From Bacilli bacterium (GTDB taxonomy: Bacteria; Bacillota_I; Bacilli_A; RFN20; CAG-826): a stretch of 45,080 bases of DNA. Of the stretch, positions 16,020 to 24,889 are shown piece after piece. The stretch's first letter is position 1. Each line of letters opens with the position of its first letter. The DNA lies in contig JAKSVI010000009.1 in the NCBI GenBank assembly GCA_024408095.1, forward strand, positions 1 through 45,080. Direction: 5' to 3'. A program made the position numbers and the translations under genes. Under the pieces are notes generated by a model that had not been told where the DNA came from, searched no databases, and saw only the letters and a list, made by a program, of their open reading frames with translations.

Positions 16020-16408
16020 GGGGTCGTATAGGATTCGACGGAGATGTGCTAGGCTCTAACAGCAGCTGGCTGACAACCATAAATGTCAAACAAAAATAAC
16101 TGATAACAGTTATATGAGAGCTCCTAGAGCTCAATCACTCTGCTTAGCTTAGTCTACCCGATATAGGGACCGACAGATTGTCGGACAGAGCGTCTCTCAA
16201 AGTTTTATTCCTTTCACGTTTGAGTAAGATGTCATAACAAAAGGATAGTTAAAAGAAGTGGACTTGTTATCTTTTAGCAAAACTAGGAAGTCTCGCAAGC
16301 ACTAGTGCGTCGATACATAAACGCTTGTTAAAAATTAATATCGTCTAAGCTGTAGACGTTATTGAAGAGTCATCTTCGGACGCGGTTTCGATACCGCCGG
16401 CTCCACCA
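16020..16408 (+). ncRNA. ssrA: Transfer-messenger RNA
   Basis: The tmRNA rescues stalled ribosomes with SmpB. The tRNA-like ends are clear: 5' GGGGTCGTATAGGATTCGAC and 3' ...GGCTCC-ACCA, with a T-arm GCGG-TTTCGATA-CCGC and an encoded CCA. Acceptor pairing GGGGTC/GGCTCC includes two G-U pairs. In the first pseudoknot region TGACA (16071-16075) pairs with TGTCA (16084-16088). A later helix pairs CTCTG (16138-16142) with CAGAG (16186-16190), and CCGACA-GAT-TGTCGG forms a hairpin. Of the three frames after the first pseudoknot only one stays open, to TAG at 16150-16152. Its end reads ...QSLCLA rather than the usual ALAA. The resume codon is uncertain; GAT 16102 is one option. Confidence 0.95.
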
Positions 16409-16420
16409 GAAAAGAAAACT

Positions 16421-16445
16421 AAGGGTTTTATCCCTTTTTCTTTTT
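16421..16445 (+). terminator. Terminator of tmRNA
   Basis: Stem AAGGG (16421-16425) / CCCTT (16432-16436) with a 6-nt loop, extended by A-T pairs and followed by a T-rich tract to 16445. Confidence 0.8.
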
Positions 16446-16470
16446 GATATTATATTAGAGGAAACTTATT

Positions 16471-16499
16471 TTGATTTTATTTAAAAAAAGAATTAATAT
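16471..16499 (+). promoter_or_regulatory. Promoter of the DegV gene
   Basis: TTGATT (16471-16476), 17-nt spacer, TAATAT (16494-16499). Unlike several neighbours it leaves a leader with a ribosome site (AAGG 16507-16510) before ATG 16518. Confidence 0.65.
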
Positions 16500-16517
16500 A
16501 AAGCGCAAGGTAAAAAA

Positions 16518-17360
16518 ATGAAAATTGCAATCTCTTCTGAAACAACAATCGATGTTCAACAAGATGTTTTAGACAAATACGACATAAAAACTGTGCCTTT
16601 TACAGTTTTATTAGGTGATAAATCTGGAAACGATGGAGAAATTACCCCAGACGTTATTTTTAAATATGTTGATGAAACTGGAGTTTTGCCTAAGACTGCT
16701 GCAGTTAATGAATATCAGTTCGATCAACATTTTTCTAAGTTATTAAAGGAATATGATGCTGTTATACATTTATCCTTAAGTTCAACGCTTTCATCTGCAT
16801 ATGGAAACGCTGTGAGAGTAGCCAAAAATCTCAAAAATGTCTTTGTTATTGATACTAAAAGTTTATCAACCGGTATTGCGTTATTGGCGATTCATGCCCG
16901 CGAACTTGCTAATTTAGGACTTTCTCCTGAAGAAATTGTGAAAAAAGTAGAAGCAAGAATACCTTATGTTCAAGCTAGTTTCGTTTTGAACACCACAAAG
17001 TATTTGCACAAAGGTGGAAGATGTTCGTCTCTTGCTAGATTTGGATCAATGCTTCTAAGAATTAAACCACAAATTTTAGTTAAAGATGGGAATATGATTC
17101 CTGGAAAGAAATTTTCTGGTAAGTCCAAAAATGTTGTTCCTGATTACGTTGACCTTTCATTGGAACAATTTAATAAACCAGATTTAACTAGATGTTTTGT
17201 CACTCATTCTCATGCCGCACCCGAAATAATTAATGATGCAGTGAGGAAAATGAAGGAACGTGGATTTAAAGAAGTTTTGATCAGCGTTGCTAACTCAACA
17301 ATCGTAAGCCATTGTGGACCAAAATGTCTTGGTGTCCTATTTATTAACGATGGCAAATAA
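16518..17360 (+). CDS. DegV-family fatty-acid-binding protein
   Basis: A 280-residue DegV protein. The family binds a single fatty acid and, as FakB, presents it to the kinase FakA in Gram-positive bacteria. The N-terminus KIAISSETTIDVQQDV and the stretches HLSLSSTLSSAYGNA and VFVIDTKSLSTG match, and RCSSLARFGSMLLRIKP is the usual later motif. FakA is not in the window, so a FakB role is inference. It has its own promoter and ribosome site and stands alone between tmRNA and a small acidic protein gene. Confidence 0.88.
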   Translation: MKIAISSETTIDVQQDVLDKYDIKTVPFTVLLGDKSGNDGEITPDVIFKYVDETGVLPKTAAVNEYQFDQHFSKLLKEYDAVIHLSLSSTLSSAYGNAVRVAKNLKNVFVIDTKSLSTGIALLAIHARELANLGLSPEEIVKKVEARIPYVQASFVLNTTKYLHKGGRCSSLARFGSMLLRIKPQILVKDGNMIPGKKFSGKSKNVVPDYVDLSLEQFNKPDLTRCFVTHSHAAPEIINDAVRKMKERGFKEVLISVANSTIVSHCGPKCLGVLFINDGK

Positions 17361-17427
17361 ACCTACAATTTAACTATATAGTTTTTTAATTCTTTTATTT
17401 ATAAAAATACTAATAAATTACTAAAAC

Positions 17428-17440
17428 TAGACAGTGTCTA
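17428..17440. promoter_or_regulatory. Perfect inverted repeat, possible operator
   Basis: TAGACA-G-TGTCTA forms a 13-bp palindrome 74 bp before the small acidic protein gene and upstream of its likely -35 (TTGCAT, 17464-17469). It could be a regulator site or part of the end of the DegV transcript. Confidence 0.35.
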
Positions 17441-17501
17441 AAATTGTTTCAAATATTTGTTGTTTGCATTGTTTTTGGATGGTATCTTATTAACAAGAAT
17501 T

Positions 17502-17642
17502 ATGAATGATCCAAGAAATAAAAACACTTCATTAACCGATAGCGAAATGGTTGATATGGCTGAAGCCTTTGAAGAGGCCGAAGAATATATCGATGGTCGT
17601 TCAAATGACTTTGATATTGATTATTTCATTCCTGAAGAATAA
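17502..17642 (+). CDS. Small acidic protein, unknown
   Basis: A 46-residue, very acidic protein (about 17 Asp/Glu) starting MNDPRNKNTSLTDSEMVDM. The frame opens at 17457, but the upstream part is hydrophobic and sits over promoter-like DNA, so ATG 17502 is preferred. TTGCAT (17464-17469) with TATTAA (17488-17493) would give a leaderless transcript; no ribosome site is seen. A proper terminator follows 3 nt after the stop, which supports a real transcript. No family is recognised. The N-terminal NKNTSL-x-D also occurs in the 45-residue protein at 33387. Confidence 0.55.
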   Translation: MNDPRNKNTSLTDSEMVDMAEAFEEAEEYIDGRSNDFDIDYFIPEE

Positions 17643-17645
17643 TAG

Positions 17646-17666
17646 AACTCTCTAGTAGAGTTTTTT
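17646..17666 (+). terminator. Rho-independent terminator
   Basis: AACTCT (17646-17651) / AGAGTT (17657-17662) with a 5-nt loop and a T-run to 17666, directly after the small acidic protein gene. Confidence 0.8.
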
Positions 17667-17692
17667 ATTAAATCTTAATCTAAAAAATTTTA

Positions 17693-17698
17693 TATAAT
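17693..17698 (+). promoter_or_regulatory. -10 box, leaderless type, of the polysaccharide locus
   Basis: TATAAT with a 6-nt gap to ATG 17705 and no ribosome site. The -35 region is AT-rich and not distinct. Confidence 0.55.
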
Positions 17699-17704
17699 AT
17701 ATAC

Positions 17705-19138
17705 ATGCGCGAGGCATCAAAAGATAAAAAGAAAATAAATTGGGGTGTTTATGCTTATGGCGTCGCCTTTTTGTTTTTGGAAGTTATTGCATTTTTAACT
17801 TTCTCACTTGGTAATTCAATAATTGCAGATGTTATCATGGGTGGAGTTATCGTTATTTTACTTATCATCGTGAGTTTTAGAAAAATTCATTTTGATTCTT
17901 TCTATTCATTTGCGTTTTTATTATTTCCACTTGTACTATTTGGCATCATTTCTGCAATTAGCATATTTGCAAAAAATGAAATGTCTATGACCATGAATGT
18001 TTGTTTACCTATAGCATTAACTGCCTTTGCTTTAATTGGTTATCTAATTTCATTTAATAAATATCTCAAATTATCAACCTTATTCACTGTTATTTTTTCT
18101 ACCTTAGCTATTCTTACGCTTATTAATTTTATTGCTACATTAATTCAATTTGGTCCTTTACACGTTATTACCTGTAAAAATTGGTTTATATATTATGCCG
18201 GCGAAAAAAGTAGTGTTGCTGTTAGTGAAATGGCTTATTCCTTGATGGGATTTAAGCTTAGAGAAGTTACATTACAATATGCTGCATTATATCCAACTTT
18301 ACTTTTATGTTCTGCAATTGGACTATTTTTCATTTCACCTAAAAAGAATACCAAACTATTTGTTTTGTATTGTTTATTTACTCTTCTCGCAATAATAGGA
18401 CTTGTATTCTTAGCTGGAAAAATGGTTATTATTTCTTCTTTATTGGTCTTGATAATGTTGACACTTGTTGTTCTAACTTCTAAGAAGATAATTTCACTTA
18501 AAGCTATTAAATGGGTAATAGGAATAGGCGTAGCGTTATTTGCTGTTCTATTTATCTTAATTTTTATTAATGGTCAATGGCAATGGTCATTTACTAGTGG
18601 ATTTAGAAATGCAATTAGTAATAATTCTTTCACTGATAAAATTTTCAATTCTTATTTAGGCGACTATTCTAGCGCCACCCACAACATCTTTAGCAATGAT
18701 TCTCTTAACAATGGTCATATGTTTGGGCATGCCTTTGGAGATCCACGAGAATATCCTAACTACTTTGTATTGAGTGATTTTACTAATTCTTGGTTCTTTG
18801 ATTTATTCGTAGTTGGTGGATTATTTGGATTTGTACTATTTATTTTGTTCTTTATACTCGGCATGAAGGGCTTATTTAATTTTGCTAAAAATAGTAATGA
18901 AACCACTTCTAATAAAGCTTTTCTAATTGGATTTATACTTGTCTACTTTACTTATACTTTTGTGGCAAGTTCAGGTAGCCCGTACATTTTCTTTAGTGAT
19001 CATTTACCAATGTATTATACTGGCCCATTTTTTGTTGTAATTGTGCTTCTTTGTTATGCATATTGTTACAAAAATGTTTTTATCAATATAAACAAAAATA
19101 ACGAAAATAAAGGGGAAATTGCCGATGAAAATGCATAA
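17705..19138 (+). CDS. O-antigen ligase / Wzy polymerase-like membrane protein
   Basis: A 477-residue protein with about twelve membrane segments and a long external loop (about 290-355) carrying SSATHNIFSNDSLNNGHMFG. This layout, with a His-containing loop between late segments, is typical of Wzy polymerases and WaaL-type ligases, whose sequence is otherwise poorly conserved. It starts the surface-polysaccharide locus and overlaps the lipoprotein gene by 14 bp. The role, polymerising or attaching the repeat unit made by the nearby glycosyltransferases, is inferred from fold and context. Confidence 0.65.
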   Translation: MREASKDKKKINWGVYAYGVAFLFLEVIAFLTFSLGNSIIADVIMGGVIVILLIIVSFRKIHFDSFYSFAFLLFPLVLFGIISAISIFAKNEMSMTMNVCLPIALTAFALIGYLISFNKYLKLSTLFTVIFSTLAILTLINFIATLIQFGPLHVITCKNWFIYYAGEKSSVAVSEMAYSLMGFKLREVTLQYAALYPTLLLCSAIGLFFISPKKNTKLFVLYCLFTLLAIIGLVFLAGKMVIISSLLVLIMLTLVVLTSKKIISLKAIKWVIGIGVALFAVLFILIFINGQWQWSFTSGFRNAISNNSFTDKIFNSYLGDYSSATHNIFSNDSLNNGHMFGHAFGDPREYPNYFVLSDFTNSWFFDLFVVGGLFGFVLFILFFILGMKGLFNFAKNSNETTSNKAFLIGFILVYFTYTFVASSGSPYIFFSDHLPMYYTGPFFVVIVLLCYAYCYKNVFININKNNENKGEIADENA

Positions 19139-20009
19139 TAAATTAATTTTTTTGTTACCATTAATTGCTCTCACCTCATGCGGTTATGGACTTAAAAATG
19201 CTGTATATGGTGATAGATATAATTCCCCTGTTTTTGATAACAATTTTTATACAGATTTTGATTCACGTTTAATGGCGGCAGACGATATTGAAGCCATTAA
19301 ACTAGACAACGAAACAAATTTTGTTTTTACTTCTTATGGCGATCATAATTTTGTTGATCACGTTGATCCTGCTAGAGCACGCTCACTTGAATTTTGGAAT
19401 TTTAGTTTTAATGATGGCGCATATTATGGAAAACAAAACAATCTATCGTTAGTAGATGAATCATTTAACTATGGATACGCTTCAAAACTTTTTGATGGAC
19501 GTATGTTTTGTGGTGGAAAATATCAATTATCGAGAGTCCAAATTAAGGAGCAAGGTTTTGGACTAATGTTTAAAAAAGAAATTGTCTCCAATGTTAAGGA
19601 TACAATTCCTTATTTTGCGATGTGTTTTAAGGCATCTGTGGATTATACAAATTATGAAGGCTATCCTGAAACTCAAGTCCCTTCTCATTATTCAGATATC
19701 AACTTGCACGTTTCTTTATATTGCGAAAATCAAATGAAAAATAAGTTAGAAAAACATACATATTCCTATCCATTATCAAGTCTTGAGACTAATCATTCAG
19801 ATCATTGTGAGAATAATGGAGTATACGATATTAAATCAAATTATGTCTTTTTTGGTTTTTCCTTGGAAAAACTATCTTATGAACATTGTATAGGAATATC
19901 TATTACTTTTAGCGATGTTGTAGATGTCTACTATAATAGGGAACAATATAAAAGAAACTATTCATTAATGGTATATGAAATTTTCTTATCTAATTTAAAT
20001 TGGAATTAA
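19125..20009 (+). CDS. Lipoprotein of unknown function in the polysaccharide locus
   Basis: A 294-residue exported lipoprotein. The signal peptide MKMHNKLIFLLPLIALTSC ends in lipobox LTSC with lipidated C19. The mature part is rich in aromatic and beta-forming residues and has scattered cysteines, suggesting a beta-sandwich that may bind sugar, but no family is recognised. ATG 19125 is chosen over the TTG at 19119 because AAAGGGG lies about 8 nt ahead of it and it gives a proper signal peptide. It overlaps the Wzy-like gene, so the two are coupled. Its stop overlaps the stop of the convergent TupA-like gene by 4 bp. Confidence 0.72.
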   Translation: MKMHNKLIFLLPLIALTSCGYGLKNAVYGDRYNSPVFDNNFYTDFDSRLMAADDIEAIKLDNETNFVFTSYGDHNFVDHVDPARARSLEFWNFSFNDGAYYGKQNNLSLVDESFNYGYASKLFDGRMFCGGKYQLSRVQIKEQGFGLMFKKEIVSNVKDTIPYFAMCFKASVDYTNYEGYPETQVPSHYSDINLHVSLYCENQMKNKLEKHTYSYPLSSLETNHSDHCENNGVYDIKSNYVFFGFSLEKLSYEHCIGISITFSDVVDVYYNREQYKRNYSLMVYEIFLSNLNWN

Positions 20010-20905
20010 TTTTTAATATCTAACCATTTGCCAATTTCGAAATCAGCATTATCATCATCAAAAATTAATGTTCCCTTTGCAGGGGTAAATGTAAGTTCCG
20101 AAAAATATATTTTGTTGTTTATAGAATATAAATCTACTCTAACAAACTGAAACGGAGAAGATAATTTTTCTGCCATTTTAACCATTTGTGGCCAGTTCTC
20201 TGGTTTCTTTATTGGGGAAGTTGTTTTTTTCCATCCATTGAATTGTGCGCCATCAAATTCTTTCCAATCTATATAGTAGTTATTATATCTAATATCTTTG
20301 TTTCTATTAGTCACAACATACATATATTTAGCGGTTCCATTAAAACAATGTATTTTATATTCAACAGGCAAATAGTTGTTTTCTAACAATAACTTTTCAA
20401 TAATAATTTGAGGTTTAATTTTAGAATAGTGCAATTCTACAGTTTTCTTGCCATAGTTAGTTTTTAACCACTTATTGAACTTTTTTCTCAGTTTCTTTAG
20501 ATCGAGTTTTGTTTTATCAAAGCAGAGATAATTGTAGCCAGAAGCGTGAGAACATTTCATCACAAATTGACTTGGCAACTTATTGAAATCAATGTCGTCA
20601 AATTTATCAAAAACTCCATAAATTTCAATTAAATTATCAGCAAAACCCTGTTCTTTTACAAAATCTCTTACACCAACTCGGCCAGCACATTTCCTAACTA
20701 AATCATTTTTTGGGTATTCAAAAAGCCTTAAATGTTGAAGCTTTTCTGTATAGCGAATGGGTTTATCAAAATTACATTTATGATGAGTGATGTATTTGTA
20801 TTGCAAAGAGATATAAAGTTTCTTGGAAAATACTTTAATTACATTTCTTGAAAGAACCCCAAAAAATCTTTTCATTTTATTCTCTTTTAAGTTTGGATTA
20901 GACAT
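20006..20905 (-). CDS. TupA-like ATP-grasp protein
   Basis: A 299-residue protein resembling the TupA-like ATP-grasp family, first linked to teichuronopeptide synthesis and common in capsule loci. Typical parts are CNFDKPIRYTEKLQHLRLFE, FVMKCSHASGYN, IIIEKLL, VEYKIHCFNG and the late FVRVDLYSINNKIYFSELTFTPAKG with metal-binding Asp/Glu. It would join an amino acid or similar group to a glycan or peptide. ATG 20905 is preferred over 20911 because GGAGG lies 6 nt before it and abuts the other. It overlaps the flippase gene. Confidence 0.82.
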   Translation of the reverse strand: MSNPNLKENKMKRFFGVLSRNVIKVFSKKLYISLQYKYITHHKCNFDKPIRYTEKLQHLRLFEYPKNDLVRKCAGRVGVRDFVKEQGFADNLIEIYGVFDKFDDIDFNKLPSQFVMKCSHASGYNYLCFDKTKLDLKKLRKKFNKWLKTNYGKKTVELHYSKIKPQIIIEKLLLENNYLPVEYKIHCFNGTAKYMYVVTNRNKDIRYNNYYIDWKEFDGAQFNGWKKTTSPIKKPENWPQMVKMAEKLSSPFQFVRVDLYSINNKIYFSELTFTPAKGTLIFDDDNADFEIGKWLDIKN

Positions 20906-22436
20906 GCTCATCCTCCAAATTCTTAGATTTCTTTTTGAAAAATGACATAACTAAATTTTCTTTAAGCAAAATTAATGATCCAATGTATATTATTGCGTCA
21001 ACTAATACAGTAATTATTATTTGTAATGTTTGTGTCAAAACAGCATTGTGCCCAGTTTGTATGCACACATTTTGTGTGAGAAAACTTATACCAACTGAGG
21101 TACCAGCTATAATCAATGCTACAACAAAAAGTTTTAATGAATTTTTATTAAATAGAGCATCTTTTGTCCATTTCCAAGAAATTGTAATTAAGAAGATAAT
21201 AACAAGCAAATCAGTAACTGTGGTACCTATTGCAACTGCAATTGATGGCGATTCTGGCATCGCATATTTTCCTAAAATTATAGAAAGTATAATATTTAAT
21301 GCAGTGCCTCCTGCTATTGCAAAAAGATAATATTTTTCCTTTTTGGCAGGCAACAGAATCTGACCGTAGATAATGTCACCAAGAGAATATGTAAGCATCA
21401 TGAGGCATAAAGCAGTCAAAACCCACGGAGCATTTTTATACTGTAACGACGACGTTAATGAAGAGCTTCCACTCATCAAACCGCATATTGGAGTGGCAAG
21501 AGTTGTCATAGTGGCAATTGCGGGAAGAACTATAAATAGACAAATATTTACTGAGTATCGGTTTAAATTTTTAAAATACTTTTTGTCTTCTAACTGATAG
21601 CAATATGCGCTTCTGGGAATAAAGACTGTTGATAAAGCTGTTATAACACCAATAACAATATCTATCCCTTTTACACCAACGGAATAGTTGCCAACTTCAA
21701 CTTTGGATTGATCCAATAATCCAAGAATAAATTCATCTGTTTGGTTATAAAGTGCCAAACAGAAACTCAATGCAAATGATATTGAAAGAGGTTTAATTAG
21801 TTCTTTATATGAGTATGGCATTGTCTTTTTAAACGAGACAAATTTGCCAACATAAAATAAATTTACAATCGTAGTTAGGATAGTTACTGAGACTGCGACA
21901 AGTGCGTAAATCCATGCATCTTTCCAGTTTTTTACGAAAATTATGACTAAAATTGATGAGATACATAGAACAGCTATTGAGCGGATGGACATATAAAATT
22001 GCTTTTCTAAAGCAATAAAAACCCACTCAAAAGAGAATGCGCCAGTTAAGAAATTTAATGAGAGAATGAAGATGATTGATTGTGCATCGACAAATGATTG
22101 ATTACCATTTGCCGCTAAAGGCAAAACAACCGCGCAAAGAAGTCCAAATGATAGAAGCGTTGAAATGAGTTGAAGAAAGAAAAATGATTGAACTTTATTT
22201 GAAAATTTCTCTTTATCGTCTCTAACTTTAACACATTCTCTTACTGCAATATTTGGTATACCTATTTTTGCAATAATCAAAAAATAAGATACAAACGTAG
22301 CGGCCCACGAGTATAAACCTAATTGGGCTTCACCGAGGCACCTGCAAACCCAAGGGAATGTGATAAATGAAAGAATAGTGAGAACTAAAGTCCTCACAAT
22401 ATTAACAATGACATTCGATCTGACGTTATTGAACAT
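20898..22436 (-). CDS. Wzx-like polysaccharide flippase
   Basis: A 512-residue membrane protein with about fourteen segments of the MATE/MOP (polysaccharide transport) group. The N-terminus NVRSNVIVNIVRTLVLTILSFITFPWV, followed by LGEAQLGLYSWAATFVSYF, is typical of oligosaccharide flippases. It would move the lipid-linked repeat unit across the membrane. The frame opens at a TTG (22445), but that overlaps the -10 box; ATG 22436 is the likely start. TATAAT (22445-22450, minus) lies 8 nt before it, so the mRNA is probably leaderless. The TupA-like gene is co-transcribed behind it. Confidence 0.87.
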   Translation of the reverse strand: MFNNVRSNVIVNIVRTLVLTILSFITFPWVCRCLGEAQLGLYSWAATFVSYFLIIAKIGIPNIAVRECVKVRDDKEKFSNKVQSFFFLQLISTLLSFGLLCAVVLPLAANGNQSFVDAQSIIFILSLNFLTGAFSFEWVFIALEKQFYMSIRSIAVLCISSILVIIFVKNWKDAWIYALVAVSVTILTTIVNLFYVGKFVSFKKTMPYSYKELIKPLSISFALSFCLALYNQTDEFILGLLDQSKVEVGNYSVGVKGIDIVIGVITALSTVFIPRSAYCYQLEDKKYFKNLNRYSVNICLFIVLPAIATMTTLATPICGLMSGSSSLTSSLQYKNAPWVLTALCLMMLTYSLGDIIYGQILLPAKKEKYYLFAIAGGTALNIILSIILGKYAMPESPSIAVAIGTTVTDLLVIIFLITISWKWTKDALFNKNSLKLFVVALIIAGTSVGISFLTQNVCIQTGHNAVLTQTLQIIITVLVDAIIYIGSLILLKENLVMSFFKKKSKNLEDEHV

Positions 22437-22444
22437 ACCAGTCA

Positions 22445-22450
22445 ATTATA
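22445..22450 (-). promoter_or_regulatory. -10 box of the flippase gene, leaderless type
   Basis: TATAAT on the minus strand with 8 nt to ATG 22436. A weak -35, TTTCAA, lies 17 nt further upstream. Confidence 0.55.
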
Positions 22451-22567
22451 CAATTTTAAATGTATTTTTGAAATATATTTCATGTTGGTCATTAATATGT
22501 GTAATTACGCATTACGTATTACAAATTTAATGTCATTTTGATAACTATTTGTTATCATTTATGTAAT

Positions 22568-23758
22568 ATGAAAATTCTCGTTGTTTGTCAGTATTATTAT
22601 CCAGAAAATTTTACTATTTCTAATATTTGCGAAGAATTAGTTAAACTTGGTCATAATGTTGATGTTCTTACAGGAAAACCAAATTATGGTTTTGACCATA
22701 TTTTGAAAGAATATAAAAATGTAAAAAATGAACTAATCAACGGCGTCAATGTCCATCGTGTAAAAATATCTCCACGCAATAAATCAAAAATTTCGACAAT
22801 AAAAAATTATTTATCATTTTGGAGAAATTCTAAAAAATGGGTTAGGCATTGTAAAACTAAATACGATGTTGTTTATTCGATGTCATTATCCCCTGTTACA
22901 ATATTAAGTGCTGGCTCTTTATATAAGAAAAAATTTGGTACGAGATTTGTTGTTCATTGTGTAGATTTATGGCCAGAATCAGTTAGCATAACAGGTGCTA
23001 TTAAAAAGAACTCATTAGTATTTAAAATTCTATACAAATGGTCTAAAAAACTATATGAAAACGCAGATGAAATACTAATTGGGTCCCCATCATTTAAGAA
23101 TTATTTTAATGATGTTTTGCATATAAATAACGTCCCAATTAAGTTTGTGCCGCAATGCTCATTGGTTGAGAATTTTTTAGAGTGTGAATGTCCAATAAAA
23201 TTACCGACCGGTACCAATATTTTTTATTGTGGAAACATTGGAACAATTCAATTAGTAGAAAACATTCCTGAAGCAATGTCTTTAGTTAAAAATAATGTAC
23301 ATTTTCATGTGATCGGTATGGGTGTTAATACACAGAAGTTTTTAGAAAATATTAAGAAATTTAATGTCGAAGATAGAGTAATATATCATGGACCTAAACC
23401 ATTTAAAGAGGCGATTAAATATTTAGTTAACGCCGATGCTTTATTTGTTTCTTTGAAAGCTGAAGGATATGTTGGCAATACAATTCCAAACAAGCTTACT
23501 ATGTATTTATCATTTGGTAAGCCAATCATTGGGTCTTTGACTGGAGATGGTTTAAAGATAGCAAACGAAACAAGAGGTGTTGTTGTTTGTAAACAAGATG
23601 CCTCAAGTATCGCGTGTGCCATAGACAAATTATGCAGTATAGAAAATTCCCGATTAAATGTTATGGGCAAAAGAAATTTAGCCTATTACAGTAATAACTT
23701 TTCGTGTAAATATATCACTAAAGAAATAGAACAAATTCTATTTGAAAATATTAAGTAA
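22568..23758 (+). CDS. GT4-family glycosyltransferase (WbuB/WcaI-like)
   Basis: A 396-residue GT-B glycosyltransferase. The N-terminal MKILVVCQYYYPENFTISN and VDVLTGKPNYG are typical of WbuB/WcaI-like enzymes of capsule and O-antigen loci. The C-terminal donor domain has IFYCGNIGTIQ, NKLTMYLSFGKPIIGS and a late acidic region. The frame extends upstream to 22538, but ATG 22568 gives the family N-terminus. No ribosome site is seen. The last seven codons share DNA with the end of the opposite glycosyltransferase gene (21-bp convergent overlap). Sugar specificity is unknown. Confidence 0.88.
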   Translation: MKILVVCQYYYPENFTISNICEELVKLGHNVDVLTGKPNYGFDHILKEYKNVKNELINGVNVHRVKISPRNKSKISTIKNYLSFWRNSKKWVRHCKTKYDVVYSMSLSPVTILSAGSLYKKKFGTRFVVHCVDLWPESVSITGAIKKNSLVFKILYKWSKKLYENADEILIGSPSFKNYFNDVLHINNVPIKFVPQCSLVENFLECECPIKLPTGTNIFYCGNIGTIQLVENIPEAMSLVKNNVHFHVIGMGVNTQKFLENIKKFNVEDRVIYHGPKPFKEAIKYLVNADALFVSLKAEGYVGNTIPNKLTMYLSFGKPIIGSLTGDGLKIANETRGVVVCKQDASSIACAIDKLCSIENSRLNVMGKRNLAYYSNNFSCKYITKEIEQILFENIK

Positions 23759-24889
23759 AAAGTTTGTAATCTTCTCGCAAATATTGATTTTTGAGAAATA
23801 TTGTTTTGCTTTTTGATTAGCTTCTAAAACTAATGCATTTCGTTCATTTTCGCTTAAAGATAATGTTTGTTCAATAACCTCTCCAATGTTTTTTGGTGAA
23901 GCATCATCTAACCATATAATCGAATCCCTAAATATTTCCTGTAGTCTAGAATTGATTCCAGAGATAGTAACGGCTCGTGAGCTTGCATATTCAATTGTCT
24001 TGCTTGGAATGGAATATTTATCTAATGATTCAGAAAAAGGTCTTGGATTAATACATGCAAAGGCACCATTCTCGAGTTTTCTTATTTCTTGATAAGGTAA
24101 AGTTCCTAAAAATATAATGTCATTATCGTTTGCCATCTTCTCATTAAGTAATGTTTTGTCGAAATGGTGTCCAGCAATTATTAATTTAAAGTTTTTATGA
24201 TCTATTTGTTTGAACGCTTCGATTAAATTATAGACGCCATATTGTGGTAGCATTGCACCGGAGAAAAGCAAATAATCTCCATGGTCTTTGCTTATTGTGA
24301 AATCCTCATAATCATCAAGAATACCAGAGACTAAAACAGAAGGTTTTTGGAATTTATTGTATAAATCATCAAGGCCATTAGTGAGAGAAATATATGCATC
24401 AGCTTGTTGAGCAAGTTTGATCATTTTATCTTGTCTTTTTTTCTTCAAAAATGAAATGTTGTGAGGTGAATCTGTGAGCAAATATACAAGAGGCATTTTA
24501 AATTTTTTAGACATTTTGTTAGCCAATTGTAAGATAGTAAAATTCATTGAATCTGCAATAATTATTGAACTTTTGCAGTGATTTTTAATGATTTTCTCAG
24601 ATTCTTTCAAATATGAAATGTATCTCAATACCTTGTTATTTTTCACTTCTAGATAATTCCAAGAAGTGTTATTTTCTTCAAACTTATAAGAATCGAAATG
24701 TTTTATTTTGCAGTTTGATGAATTATAAGGACGTAATGTAATGACGGTAATATTATTTTGCAATGATAAAGATTTTATCAAACGATAATGGAAGTTCTGA
24801 TTTGATGGATTTGGAGTAACATTCCAAAGAGATAAAAAATTTGGATATTCTTCCTGTCTAATAGCACTTGTTAAATAAATGATGTTCAT
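23738..24889 (-). CDS. Glycosyltransferase, GT4-like
   Basis: A 383-residue GT-B-type protein. YLLFSGAMLPQYGVYNLIEAF begins the C-terminal donor domain, followed by FKLIIAGHH and FLGTLPYQEIRKLENGAFACINPRP, with the acidic end SIPSKTIEYASS. This is typical of group-1 transferases. The start overlaps the stop of the upstream gene by 4 bp (ATGA), so both are one leftward operon. It ends antisense to the C-terminus of the previous glycosyltransferase. Donor and acceptor are unknown. Confidence 0.85.
   Translation of the reverse strand: MNIIYLTSAIRQEEYPNFLSLWNVTPNPSNQNFHYRLIKSLSLQNNITVITLRPYNSSNCKIKHFDSYKFEENNTSWNYLEVKNNKVLRYISYLKESEKIIKNHCKSSIIIADSMNFTILQLANKMSKKFKMPLVYLLTDSPHNISFLKKKRQDKMIKLAQQADAYISLTNGLDDLYNKFQKPSVLVSGILDDYEDFTISKDHGDYLLFSGAMLPQYGVYNLIEAFKQIDHKNFKLIIAGHHFDKTLLNEKMANDNDIIFLGTLPYQEIRKLENGAFACINPRPFSESLDKYSIPSKTIEYASSRAVTISGINSRLQEIFRDSIIWLDDASPKNIGEVIEQTLSLSENERNALVLEANQKAKQYFSKINICEKITNFLLNIFK

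Noticed and set aside
17374-17390. AACTATATAGTT plus T-run as a DegV terminator
   Set aside because: It is a palindrome made almost only of A-T pairs and without a loop, too weak to call.
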